A stretch of DNA of 64,000 nt from positions 124,001 to 188,000 of the forward strand of contig NZ_JALLIY010000013.1 of the NCBI RefSeq assembly GCF_023242315.1, given 5' to 3'. The notes under the pieces are model-generated. The model was not told the origin of the DNA. It was given only the letters and a program-made list of their open reading frames with translations, and did not search any database. The stretch's first letter is position 1. The number at the start of each line of letters is the position of its first letter. The translations under genes and the position numbers were made by a program. Shown piece by piece: positions 1 to 8,142 of this stretch. Origin of the DNA: Pseudomonas sp. MWU13-2105 (GTDB lineage Bacteria; Pseudomonadota; Gammaproteobacteria; Pseudomonadales; Pseudomonadaceae).

Positions 1-12
1 CTGTTCTTTCAT
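1..12 (-). CDS. Start of a leftward gene, probably first kgu gene (partial)
   Basis: Only four codons (M-K-E-Q) lie in the window, beginning at an ATG at 12. An AGAGG ribosome-binding sequence sits about ten bases upstream of it, and a PtxS operator lies just beyond. In Pseudomonas the 2-ketogluconate genes (kguE, K, T, D) follow ptxS in the same direction with a PtxS site between them, so the first kgu gene is the expected neighbour. The identity is inferred from context, because four residues cannot identify a protein. Confidence 0.3.
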
Positions 13-26
13 TGTTGTGCTACCTC

Positions 27-40
27 TGAAACCGGTTTCA
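27..40. promoter_or_regulatory. PtxS operator controlling the leftward gene
   Basis: The perfect 14-base palindrome TGAAACCGGTTTCA matches the published PtxS recognition sequence exactly. It lies between the end of ptxS and the ATG at 12, next to that gene's ribosome-binding site. Repression relieved by 2-ketogluconate would be expected. A second identical copy lies at 1208-1221. Confidence 0.85.
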
Positions 41-118
41 TTTTTTACCGAGTCTGTATCAAGGGGCGTGCGTGTCGTGGGAGGGCTCAGGCAGAGCCTG
101 TTGTCCCGGTTCGCCGCC

Positions 119-1156
119 CTACGAGGGGTGTTCCGTTTTCGCTCGTCGGGTTGAGCCGCGGACCATCAGTCGCGCGGGGAAGTCGATGGCTCGCGCGGCG
201 CCCTTGTCGCCGCGCAGGCGTTTGAACAGGCAGTCGAAGGCGCTGGCGCCGATCTGCTGTGTAGGTTGGGCCAGGGCACTGATGCCGCTGCCCACCAGCG
301 GGAACCATTCCAGGTCGTCCAGGGCGATCAGGCCGATATCGTCGAACAGCTTGCAGCCCAGTTCGCGAAGGGCCTGGACGCCAGCCAGGGCGGCGATGCC
401 GTTGGCGCAGAAGAGTGCTTTGGGACCGGCGCCCGGGGCGGCGAGGAAATCTTCCAACTGCCCCTGCAATGAGGAGCCGGTATGGCCGATGCGACCGCTC
501 AGGGAGGCACGCCTGGCGATCTCGCGGTTGAAGTGCTCGATCCGCTCCAGCCGTGAGCTGGTGCCGTCCAGCGGTTCACTGACCAGCATCAGGTCGCGGT
601 AACCCTGTTGCTCCAGGTGGTCGATGGCGCTGTGCACGGCGGCGGCGTTGTCGAGGCCGACCAGGTCACTGTCCAACTGCTCGACCTTGCGATCGACCAG
701 TACCATCGGCATCTCCCGCTGCAGTTCCTGCAGTTCTTCGAGATGATGACCGAGGGTGTTGAGGATCAGGCCTTCGATGTTATACGAGCGCAGCGCCGCC
801 AGGTGCAGGCGTTCCTGCTGGTCGTCGCGGTCGGTGTTGCACACCACCAGGCTGTAGCCGTGGGCGCGACAGGCGGTTTCCACGCCATGCATCACGGCAA
901 TCGAATAAGGGTTGCGGATATCCGCCACCAGCATGCCGATCAGGCGTGTACGGCCGCGTTTCAGGCCGCGGGCCATCTGGTTGGGGCGGTAGCCCAGTTC
1001 GCTGATCGCCTGCTCGATACGCAAGGCGATGGCTTCGGAGAGCAGGGCCCGGTCATCGCCTATAAAGCGCGACACACTGGCCTTGGAAACCCCGGCACGT
1101 TCGGCGACATCGAGCATGGTCACGCGGCTGCGCTGGGCAGCGGAAAAACTGTTCAC
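119..1156 (-). CDS. ptxS: LacI-family repressor PtxS (2-ketogluconate metabolism)
   Basis: The 345-residue protein is a LacI/GalR repressor. An N-terminal helix-turn-helix (VTMLDVAERAGVSKASVSRF, about residues 12-31) is followed by the YRPNQMARGL hinge and a periplasmic-binding-like sensor domain. PtxS represses its own gene and the kgu operon and is released by 2-ketogluconate. The assignment rests mainly on two exact TGAAACCGGTTTCA operators flanking the gene. I chose the GTG at 1156 because AAGAAAAGG lies about nine bases before it. A longer frame back to a GTG at 1207 would abut the operator and has no ribosome-binding site. The family is certain and the PtxS identity very likely. Confidence 0.88.
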   Translation of the reverse strand: MNSFSAAQRSRVTMLDVAERAGVSKASVSRFIGDDRALLSEAIALRIEQAISELGYRPNQMARGLKRGRTRLIGMLVADIRNPYSIAVMHGVETACRAHGYSLVVCNTDRDDQQERLHLAALRSYNIEGLILNTLGHHLEELQELQREMPMVLVDRKVEQLDSDLVGLDNAAAVHSAIDHLEQQGYRDLMLVSEPLDGTSSRLERIEHFNREIARRASLSGRIGHTGSSLQGQLEDFLAAPGAGPKALFCANGIAALAGVQALRELGCKLFDDIGLIALDDLEWFPLVGSGISALAQPTQQIGASAFDCLFKRLRGDKGAARAIDFPARLMVRGSTRRAKTEHPS

Positions 1157-1207
1157 GGCCTGAAACCTTTTCTTGGAGTTATCAGCAGGCGGTTCGTGCG
1201 TTGACAC

Positions 1208-1221
1208 TGAAACCGGTTTCA
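1208..1221. promoter_or_regulatory. PtxS operator for ptxS autoregulation
   Basis: A second perfect TGAAACCGGTTTCA palindrome lies 51 bases upstream of the ptxS start codon at 1156. It is identical to the site at 27-40. The position fits autorepression in the untranslated leader or core promoter. Confidence 0.88.
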
Positions 1222-1273
1222 GAAGAACTCAAGGCAAGGGTGGCCGTCAAGTAACTTTTGCCGGCCAGGTCGA

Positions 1274-2203
1274 TTACAGGTCCAGCGAGCGATGTAATGC
1301 GGCCAGGAGTTTTGTGTAGAGCAGGTCGACTTCCGGCGCCAGGCCGCGGGCCCGCAGGCAGCCATGCACCAGGCCGTGGCCGGGATGGAAGTCCACGGCG
1401 ACGCCGGCCGCCTCAAGGCGCTCGGAGTACTGCACGCCGTCATCGCGCAGGGGGTCGAATTGCGCCACGGCGATAAACGCCGGGGCCAGGCCCCGCAGAT
1501 CGGTGGCCAACAGCGGCATCGCATAGGCCGAAGGCTTGACCGTGCCCGGCAGGTACAAGGCGTGATAGCAGTGTACATCGCTGGTGCTGAGCAGCGGGGC
1601 GTCGGCGCATTCGGTGCGCGAGGGCAGTCGTTCGTCGCCACCCAGTCCCGGATAGATCAGTGCTTGCAGCCGTGGCTGCGCCTGGCCGGCATCGCGTAGG
1701 GCCAGGCATACGGCGGCGGCGAGATTGCCCCCGGCGCTGTCGCCGGCAATCGCCATGCGTCGCGGGTCCAGTTGCCAGGTCGCGGCGTCCGCTTGCAAGC
1801 CGCGCCATACCGTCAGGCAATCATCGAAGGCCGCTGGAAAGGGTTGCTCCGGAGCGAGCCGATAGTCGACGGCGATGATCACGACGTTGAGCCGGGACGC
1901 CAGCTCAGCGGTGATGAAGTCGTGGGAATCGAGGTCGCCGACAACCCAGCCGCCACCGTGCAGGTAGAGCACGCTGGGCCAGCCGTTGGCGGGGGCTGCT
2001 GAAGTCGGACGGTATTGGCGAATGGGCACCTGGTCGATCAGTTGTTCGCGGATGCTGACGTTCGCCGGACGCACTGGAGTGAACGCCTGGCACATCTCGC
2101 TGTAGCCGATGCGCAGGCCATTGATCGTGCTGTCCGGGGAGTTGAAACCGAGGGTCTTGGCGACAAAGGCGCTGAGTTGGGGGGAAAGCGGGTAATCGGT
2201 CAT
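1274..2203 (-). CDS. Alpha/beta hydrolase, hormone-sensitive lipase type
   Basis: The 309-residue carboxylesterase belongs to the HSL (bacterial family IV) group. YLHGGGWV supplies the HGGG oxyanion-hole motif and GDSAGG the nucleophilic serine. A late Asp (FDPLRDD) and His (GHGLVHG) complete the triad. No signal peptide is evident, so it is probably cytoplasmic and hydrolyses short acyl esters; the natural substrate is unknown. The ATG at 2203 gives the family's usual N-terminus, although the ribosome-binding site is weak. It is convergent with nothing and appears to be a single-gene unit lying downstream of a REP cluster. Confidence 0.85.
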   Translation of the reverse strand: MTDYPLSPQLSAFVAKTLGFNSPDSTINGLRIGYSEMCQAFTPVRPANVSIREQLIDQVPIRQYRPTSAAPANGWPSVLYLHGGGWVVGDLDSHDFITAELASRLNVVIIAVDYRLAPEQPFPAAFDDCLTVWRGLQADAATWQLDPRRMAIAGDSAGGNLAAAVCLALRDAGQAQPRLQALIYPGLGGDERLPSRTECADAPLLSTSDVHCYHALYLPGTVKPSAYAMPLLATDLRGLAPAFIAVAQFDPLRDDGVQYSERLEAAGVAVDFHPGHGLVHGCLRARGLAPEVDLLYTKLLAALHRSLDL

Positions 2204-2262
2204 GCGCAGTCTCAGTTCTGTACGAGGTGTCAGGAGAACCTGTGGCGGCGATCTTGAGGGCC

Positions 2263-2431
2263 CCTTCGCGGCGTTGCGGCGATCCGACAAGCCCTGCTCC
2301 TACCGGTCCGTGGCGTGCACAAGATCTGTATCCGACACCGAACTGTAGGAGCAGGGCTTGCCCGCGAAGAGGCCCCTAGGGCGCCAAAAGCTTCGCGGCG
2401 GCGTGGCGATCCAACAAGCACCGCTCCCACA
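2263..2431. repeat. Cluster of three REP elements (REPIN-like)
   Basis: Three copies of the Pseudomonas REP core are present in alternating orientation. An inverted copy (CTTCGCGGC...CTCCTAC) spans about 2264-2303, a forward copy (GTAGGAGCAGGGCTTGCCC then GCGAAG) spans 2345-2369, and another inverted, slightly decayed copy spans 2391-2431. Adjacent opposite copies can fold as long hairpins. They lie between two minus-strand genes and probably act as mRNA-stabilising or terminating structures. Confidence 0.8.
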
Positions 2432-2463
2432 CAAACACCGCAGCTCCGCTCCTGCAATCGGCG

Positions 2464-3405
2464 TTATTTCAAACTGGCCTGCACGCTCGCCACGCCATCC
2501 TTGCCATCAAAACTGGTCACGCCGCTCAGCCACTTCTGCAGATCTTCCGGGTGATCGCGCAGCCATTTCTTCGCCACGTCCTGGGGCGTCTGGCGCTCCA
2601 TGATCGGTACCATCAACTGGCTTTCCTGGGCGGCGCTGAAGGTCAGGTTCTCCAGCAGCTTGTTGACGTTCGGGCAGCGCTGGGCGTAGTCCGGGGCAGT
2701 GACGGTGGACACGGTGGCCGCGCCCTCGTTAGGCCCGTAGACGTCTTCGCTGCCGGTCAGGTAGGTGATTTTCATGTTGATGTTCATCGGATGCGGGGTC
2801 CAGCCGACGAAGACCACGAACTCCTTGCGGTTGACCGCCCGTTGCACCGCCGCGAGCATCCCGGCTTCCCCGGATTCCACCAGGTTGAAGCCCTTGAGGC
2901 CGAAGTGGTCGGTGTCGATCATGGTCTTGATGGTGGTGTTGGCGCCGCTGCCGGGCTCGATGCCATAGATCTTGCCGCCGAGCTTGTCCTTGAACTTGGC
3001 GATATCGGCGAAGGTCTTCAGCCCCGCGTCAGCCACATATTGCGGTACGGCCAGGGTGGCCTGGGCGTCGGACAGGCTGGGCTGGGCCAGGACCTTGACC
3101 TGGTTGGCGGCGACAAACGGCGCGATGTTCTTGTCCATGGCCGGCTTCCAGTAGCCGAGGAAGATATCCAGGCGCTTGTCACGGATCCCGGCAAAGATGA
3201 TCTGCTGCACGGCGCTGGTCTGCTTGCTTTCATAGCCCAGTCCGTTGAGCAGTACGTCAGCCATGCCACTGGTGGCGATCACATCGGTCCAGTTGACCAC
3301 GCCCATGCGCACGGTCTTGCAGGAAGCGTCTTCGGAGGCGAGCACGCTGGTGCTCAGGAGGGCGGTACCGCAGAGGAACAGACAGCTGTTGAACAGTCTT
3401 TTCAT
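2464..3405 (-). CDS. Choline/betaine-type ABC transporter substrate-binding protein
   Basis: The 313-residue periplasmic protein belongs to the OpuAC/ProX-like type II binding-protein family. A signal peptide (MKRLFNSCLFLCGTALLSTS, cleaved near VLA-SE) precedes the mature domain. Tryptophans in NWTDV, GYWKP and VGWTPHP are placed as in the aromatic cage of ChoX/CbcX/CaiX proteins, which bind quaternary amines through cation-pi contacts. That suggests choline, carnitine or betaine as ligand. The ATG at 3405 begins the signal peptide; an upstream in-frame extension is not needed. No permease or ATPase gene is adjacent, so it probably serves a shared Cbc-type transporter encoded elsewhere. The family is secure and the ligand inferred. 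Confidence 0.85.
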   Translation of the reverse strand: MKRLFNSCLFLCGTALLSTSVLASEDASCKTVRMGVVNWTDVIATSGMADVLLNGLGYESKQTSAVQQIIFAGIRDKRLDIFLGYWKPAMDKNIAPFVAANQVKVLAQPSLSDAQATLAVPQYVADAGLKTFADIAKFKDKLGGKIYGIEPGSGANTTIKTMIDTDHFGLKGFNLVESGEAGMLAAVQRAVNRKEFVVFVGWTPHPMNINMKITYLTGSEDVYGPNEGAATVSTVTAPDYAQRCPNVNKLLENLTFSAAQESQLMVPIMERQTPQDVAKKWLRDHPEDLQKWLSGVTSFDGKDGVASVQASLK

Positions 3406-3540
3406 GATACGCAGGTCTCGCGGCAGGTCGTTTATTGTGGAGGTCGGTGTCTTCATGCACCGTCCGGCCACGTTACGCAGCCGAGTGCTGGCAAAAGCGC
3501 ACCAATGCGACCGGCTTTTGCACTGCGGCGACCCCCCACG

Positions 3541-4167
3541 TTATACCAGCACGCTCAACCAGGTCGAAACCAGCAATAACAGCGCCATGCAGCGATTGAA
3601 CCGCTGCATCGCCAGGGGCGAGCGCAACAGCCGCGCGGAGCCGACCCCGAGCACGGCCCACAGGCTCATGCACGGCAACGACACGAGGAAGAACACCAGG
3701 GACAGCGACAGCACCTGGGCCTGACGCTCGGTGCCGTTGCCGGCGAATACGCCGACCACCGCCAGGGCCATCATCCAGACCTTGGGGTTGATCAGTTGCA
3801 GGCTGGCCGCCGCCAACAGGCCGAGGCGTTTTACCGGTGCCGCCTCGGGGTCGATGGCGTTGACCGGGGCACTGAAAATCCGCCAGGCCAGATAGCTCAG
3901 CCAGGCGATGCCGAGCCATTGCATGCCGGTGCGGACCTCGGGCAACTGCGTCAACGACTCACCGACACCACTGCCCACCAGCAGGACGATCAGTGCCGCG
4001 CCGGCACCGGCGCCGAGGATGATCGGCAGCGCCGCCGCGAGGCCGTGGCGGGCACTGTTGCTCAGCACCAGAATGTTGTTCGGCCCGGGGGTGACGGAGG
4101 CGACGATGGCAAAGAGCACAAAGGGCAGGAGGCTGGAAAGACTGGACAACATGCTGGCGGGCTCCAC
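3541..4167 (-). CDS. LysE/RhtB-family amino acid exporter
   Basis: The 208-residue inner-membrane protein has about six hydrophobic segments and the family signature TPGPNN near residue 27. LysE/RhtB proteins export amino acids or derivatives by proton exchange. It follows the AraC-type regulator gene by 36 bases on the same strand, so the two are probably cotranscribed and the regulator may sense the exported compound. Its substrate cannot be read from the sequence. A second in-frame ATG at 4152 is a possible start. Confidence 0.88.
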   Translation of the reverse strand: MEPASMLSSLSSLLPFVLFAIVASVTPGPNNILVLSNSARHGLAAALPIILGAGAGAALIVLLVGSGVGESLTQLPEVRTGMQWLGIAWLSYLAWRIFSAPVNAIDPEAAPVKRLGLLAAASLQLINPKVWMMALAVVGVFAGNGTERQAQVLSLSLVFFLVSLPCMSLWAVLGVGSARLLRSPLAMQRFNRCMALLLLVSTWLSVLV

Positions 4168-4203
4168 TGAAAGATCGATGCGGCGATCTTCCCGTGTGCC
4201 GCC

Positions 4204-5055
4204 TCAGGCGTCTGGAAGATTTGAGCAACGCTTGCGGTAGGCGGCGGGCGTCAGCCCGTAGGCGCGCACGAACCAGCGGCCCAGGTGGCTCTGGTCGGCA
4301 AAACCCAGGGTCATGGCGACGTTCGCCGGGGTTTCGCCCCGGGACAGCAGTTGCCGGGCCTTGGCCACCCGTAGCTGCACCAGATAGGCATGCGGCGGCA
4401 GGCCATAGGCGGCCTTGAAGGCGCGGGTCAGGCGGAAGCGGTCGACACCGCAGACGGCGGCGACCTCATCCAGGCTCAGGTCGTGTTGCAGATGGGCGTG
4501 CAGGTACTCGCGGGCAACCTGCGCGACCCGCGGCAGGCGCGGGTCCTCGCGGTAGCGGGCACGCCAGTGCAGATGGTCGGTGAGGCTGTCGAACAGACGG
4601 TCGAGGGCGCTTTGCCGGACAATCCGCAATTCCCGGGTGTGAATGGCCTGGAACGCGGCGCTGGTGGCCTGGGCCAGGCGCGGGTCGGTGGCCAGGGTGG
4701 TGGCAAAACTCAACTGGCTACCCGCCGGGGCCTCCTCGAACAGTGCGCTCAGCTCGCGTTCCAGCCAGTGCGGGTCGAGATAGATCGTGCGGTAGGTGAA
4801 GCCGCCGTCGGTGGGCGCGTCGCCGTCATGGATCTCACCGGGTTCGAGCAGGAACACGTTGCCCGCCAGGCTCTGGTAGCGGGTGCGCCGGCAATTGAAC
4901 TGCTGCACGCCTTGTTCGGTAACCCCCACCAGGTAGCTGTCGTGCCAGTGGGCATCGTAGGCATGGGTATGACCCTGGAAACGCGCGCGCAGGGTTTCGA
5001 TGCCGGTGTCCCGGTCCTGGGCCAGGTCGATCCAGTGGTTGGTGGTGCTGGACAT
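4204..5055 (-). CDS. AraC-family transcriptional regulator
   Basis: The 283-residue protein has an N-terminal cupin-like sensing domain (HWHDSYLVGVTEQG, FLLEPGEIHDG) and a C-terminal pair of AraC helix-turn-helices. The first reads LSLDEVAAVCGVDRFRLTRAF and the second TPANVAMTLGFADQSHLGRWF, followed by the usual GLTPAAYRK ending. The start at 5055 (MSSTTNHW) is chosen because the sensor domain begins soon after it. It lies upstream of the LysE-type exporter and is divergent from the P1 peptidase, and it may control either or both. The effector is unknown. Confidence 0.87.
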   Translation of the reverse strand: MSSTTNHWIDLAQDRDTGIETLRARFQGHTHAYDAHWHDSYLVGVTEQGVQQFNCRRTRYQSLAGNVFLLEPGEIHDGDAPTDGGFTYRTIYLDPHWLERELSALFEEAPAGSQLSFATTLATDPRLAQATSAAFQAIHTRELRIVRQSALDRLFDSLTDHLHWRARYREDPRLPRVAQVAREYLHAHLQHDLSLDEVAAVCGVDRFRLTRAFKAAYGLPPHAYLVQLRVAKARQLLSRGETPANVAMTLGFADQSHLGRWFVRAYGLTPAAYRKRCSNLPDA

Positions 5056-5228
5056 GGGATTCCCGGAGTCATGGTCAATCATGCAGTGCTTAAGTGAATG
5101 CTGGCAGCCATGTCCCAGTCTAGAAGATCCGTGCACGGGCTCGACAGTACCCCGATAGGGGAATTGGCGGGCGGGAAGCGAGGGCCTAGAGTGGCGGCAC
5201 ATTTCAAACACCCAGACAGAGAGGGATT

Positions 5229-6332
5229 ATGCGCGCACGTGAATGGGGAATCACCCTGGGCCTGGGAACACCGGGGCCACTTAATGCCATCACCGATGTG
5301 CCTGGTGTGCGGGTCGGACACAGTACGCTGAAGAGCGAGGTCGACGGCAAGCAGGTACGCACCGGGGTGACGCTGATCCAGCCACGGGCCGGCGCGGCTC
5401 GCGAACAACCCTGTTTCGCCGGTTGCCATGTGCTCAACGGCAATGGCGATGCCACGGGACTGGAGTGGATTCGCGAAGCCGGGCTGCTGACCACGCCGGT
5501 GGCGATCACCAATACCCATAGCGTGGGTGTGGTACGCGACGCCCTGATCGCCGACGAGCGCGACAGCCTGGCGGACCCGGCGGTGTACTGGTGCATGCCG
5601 GTCGTCATGGAAACCTACGACGGAGTGCTCAACGATATCTGGGGCCAGCATGTCGCTGCCGAACAGGTCCGTGAAGCACTGGCCGACGCCAAGCCCGGGC
5701 CGGTCAGCGAAGGCTCGGTGGGCGGCGGTACCGGGATGATCTGTCACGAATTCAAGGGCGGTATCGGCACTTCGTCGCGGCGCCTGGCGGCGGCGCAGGG
5801 CGGTTGGACCGTCGGCGCGCTGGTCCAGGCCAATCATGGCAAGCGCCAGGAGCTGCGGGTGGACGGTTATCCGGTCGGTCGCCAGTTGCTGGACATCCCT
5901 TCGCCTTTTGCCCGCCGTGGCAGCCCGGGCATGGGCTCGATCGTGGTGATCCTCGCCACCGATGCTCCGCTGTTGCCCCATCAATGCCAGCGCCTGGCGC
6001 AACGGGCGGCCATCGGTATCGCCCGTACCGGCGGCGGCACCGAGGACTCCAGCGGCGATATCTTCCTGGCTTTCGCCACCGGCAACGAACAACTGCCGCC
6101 TGCCGACTACGGGCGCAAGGACCTGCCGTTCAGCAGCCCGCTGGCGATGGTCAACAACGACCATATTTCGCCGTTGTTCCTGGCGGCGGCCGAAGCGGTG
6201 GAGGAGGCGATCATCAATGCCTTGCTGGCCGGCGAGGATATGCGCGCGGCCGATGGAACTGCGGTGCCGGCGTTAAAAGGCGAAGTTGTCCTGAATGCAT
6301 TGAGAACCTGCGGTCGGACGGGAAATTTATAA
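5229..6332 (+). CDS. P1-family aminopeptidase (DmpA/BapA type)
   Basis: The 367-residue N-terminal-nucleophile hydrolase resembles L-aminopeptidase/D-amidase DmpA and the beta-peptidyl aminopeptidases. These self-cleave before a Ser that becomes the nucleophile; here the expected site is Gly236-Ser237 in GSPGMGSIVVI, followed by the conserved ATDAPLLP. The early ITDVPGVRVGH and the GSVGGGTGM segment are also typical. No signal peptide is seen, so it is probably cytoplasmic. GAGAGG precedes the ATG. It is divergent from the AraC gene, so an amino-amide or small peptide may be the shared signal; that link is inference. Confidence 0.88.
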   Translation: MRAREWGITLGLGTPGPLNAITDVPGVRVGHSTLKSEVDGKQVRTGVTLIQPRAGAAREQPCFAGCHVLNGNGDATGLEWIREAGLLTTPVAITNTHSVGVVRDALIADERDSLADPAVYWCMPVVMETYDGVLNDIWGQHVAAEQVREALADAKPGPVSEGSVGGGTGMICHEFKGGIGTSSRRLAAAQGGWTVGALVQANHGKRQELRVDGYPVGRQLLDIPSPFARRGSPGMGSIVVILATDAPLLPHQCQRLAQRAAIGIARTGGGTEDSSGDIFLAFATGNEQLPPADYGRKDLPFSSPLAMVNNDHISPLFLAAAEAVEEAIINALLAGEDMRAADGTAVPALKGEVVLNALRTCGRTGNL

Positions 6333-6642
6333 GTATAAAAGTGACTGGCTGGTCATTTATTGATGCACTTCCCATATGCATTCTTGTGACTTGAAGTTTT
6401 CCAGAAGTCTGCTTGCAGGAGTCAGCTGTTACTGTCGGAAAAAACTTTCACGACCTTGACCAATGTTTGTAGGTGTTTTCCGTACTTAGGCGATTTGATA
6501 TCAAAAAAAGCGCTGGACGTTTGATTTCAAATTGTGTCAGTTTCTCGCTGCCTTCAAAAAGGGCGAGTGATAGGATGATCTCGCCAAGGGATTGTCGCTA
6601 TCTGACAAAAACTGTTTCACTTGCAAACAAGGAAGTGTGTTT
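6333..6642. other. Intergenic region upstream of aprA
   Basis: This 310-base gap between the peptidase and aprA is less GC-rich than its flanks and must hold the aprA promoter. I see no convincing sigma-70 pair, sigma-54 site or known regulator box. The ribosome-binding site AAGGAAG for aprA lies at its right end. No coding sequence is supported. Confidence 0.5.
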
Positions 6643-8091
6643 ATGTCAAAAGTCAAAACCAAGGCTATTGTTTCTGCGGATGCGGCACTGGCGGCCAGCG
6701 GTACAAGTTCCGCCTTTAACCAGATCGATAGCTTCAGCCATCAATACGACCGTGGCGGTGATCTCACGGTCAATGGCAAACCCTCCTACTCCGTCGATCA
6801 GGCCGCCACGCAATTGCTGCGTGACGGTGCCGCCTGGCACGATCTGAACGGCAGCGGCAAGATCGAGCTGACCTATACCTTCCTGACCTCCCAGACCTCG
6901 AATTTCAGCGGTCTGGGCGTCACCGGGTTCAGTCAGTTCAGCGCGTTGCAGAAGTCGCAGGCCGTGCTGTCCATGCAATCCTGGGCGGACGTGGCCAATG
7001 TGACCTTCACGGAGGCGGCGAAGGGAGGCGATGGTCATATGACCTTCGGTAACTATAGCGGCGGACAGGAAGGTGCGGCGGCATTCGCTTTCCTGCCGGG
7101 TACCGAGCCGGGCTTCGACGGCCAGTCCTGGTACCTGACCGGTAGCGGCTACAACGTCAACAAGACGCCGGGCCTGAACAACTACGGTCGCCAGACCCTG
7201 ACGCATGAGATCGGCCATACCCTCGGCCTGGCTCATCCCGGCGACTACAACGCCGGCGAAGGCAACCCGACCTACAATGACGCGTCGTATGGGCAGGACA
7301 CCCGCGGCTACAGCGTCATGAGCTACTGGAGCGAAAGCAACACCAGCCAGAACTTCAGCAAAGGCGGGGTCGAGGCTTATTCCTCGGGCCCGCTGATGGA
7401 TGATATCGCGGCAATCCAGAAGCTCTATGGCGCCAACTACAGCACCCGCTCCGGTGATACCACCTATGGGTTCAACTCCAATGCTGGTCGCGACTATTTG
7501 AGCGCCACTTCGTCTTCGGACAAGCTGGTGTTCTCGGTCTGGGATGGTGGCGGCAATGACACCCTGGATTTCTCCGGGTTCACCCAGAACCAGAAGATCA
7601 ACCTGCATGACGCTTCGTTCTCCGACGTCGGCGGCATGGTGGGCAATATCTCCATCGCCCAGGGCGTCACGCTCGAGAACGCCATCGGCGGATCGGGCAA
7701 TGACCTGCTGATCGGCAACGACGTGGCCAACGAACTGCGTGGCGGCGCCGGCAACGACATCCTCTACGGGGCTGGCGGTGCCGATAAACTCTGGGGTGGT
7801 TCGGGCAGTGATACCTTCGTGTTCGCCGCCGTTTCCGACTCGGCGCCGAAAGCGGCCGACCGGATCATGGATTTCACCAGTGGCCAGGACAAGATCGATT
7901 TGTCCGGGATCACCCATGGTTCGGGCCTGACCTTCGTCAATGCATTCACCGGGCATGCCGGCGATGCGGTGCTGACGTATGCCTCGGGCACCAACCTGGG
8001 TACCCTGGCGGTGGACTTCTCCGGGCACGGCGTCGCCGATTTCCTGGTGACCACCGTGGGCCAGGCAGCGGTCACGGATATCGTGGCTTGA
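6643..8091 (+). CDS. aprA: Serralysin-type alkaline metalloprotease AprA/AprX
   Basis: The 482-residue secreted zinc protease is close to the usual length of about 480. The zinc motif HEIGHTLGLAH spans residues 188-198, and the Met-turn SVMSYW has Met226 and Tyr228. RTX nonapeptide repeats (GGSGNDLLIG, GGAGNDILYG, GGSGSDTF) at about 348-393 bind calcium after export. The uncleaved C-terminal type I signal ends in a hydrophobic DIVA. There is no N-terminal signal peptide. The ATG at 6643 has AAGGAAG eight bases upstream. Export is by AprDEF encoded just downstream, and AprI is its inhibitor. The enzyme degrades milk, plant and host proteins. Confidence 0.97.
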   Translation: MSKVKTKAIVSADAALAASGTSSAFNQIDSFSHQYDRGGDLTVNGKPSYSVDQAATQLLRDGAAWHDLNGSGKIELTYTFLTSQTSNFSGLGVTGFSQFSALQKSQAVLSMQSWADVANVTFTEAAKGGDGHMTFGNYSGGQEGAAAFAFLPGTEPGFDGQSWYLTGSGYNVNKTPGLNNYGRQTLTHEIGHTLGLAHPGDYNAGEGNPTYNDASYGQDTRGYSVMSYWSESNTSQNFSKGGVEAYSSGPLMDDIAAIQKLYGANYSTRSGDTTYGFNSNAGRDYLSATSSSDKLVFSVWDGGGNDTLDFSGFTQNQKINLHDASFSDVGGMVGNISIAQGVTLENAIGGSGNDLLIGNDVANELRGGAGNDILYGAGGADKLWGGSGSDTFVFAAVSDSAPKAADRIMDFTSGQDKIDLSGITHGSGLTFVNAFTGHAGDAVLTYASGTNLGTLAVDFSGHGVADFLVTTVGQAAVTDIVA

Positions 8092-8105
8092 GTTGATGCG
8101 GTAAG

Positions 8106-8125
8106 GGCAGCGCTGCAGCGCTGCC
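8106..8125. terminator. Perfect palindrome between aprA and aprI (attenuator candidate)
   Basis: A 20-base perfect palindrome with arms GGCAGCGCTG and CAGCGCTGCC lies 15 bases after the aprA stop and before aprI. It lacks a strong T-run (TTCTGG follows). It is therefore more likely an attenuator or mRNA 3'-end stabiliser, setting high aprA and lower aprI-DEF expression, than a full terminator. Confidence 0.6.
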
Positions 8126-8142
8126 TTCTGGCCCGGTAGTCC

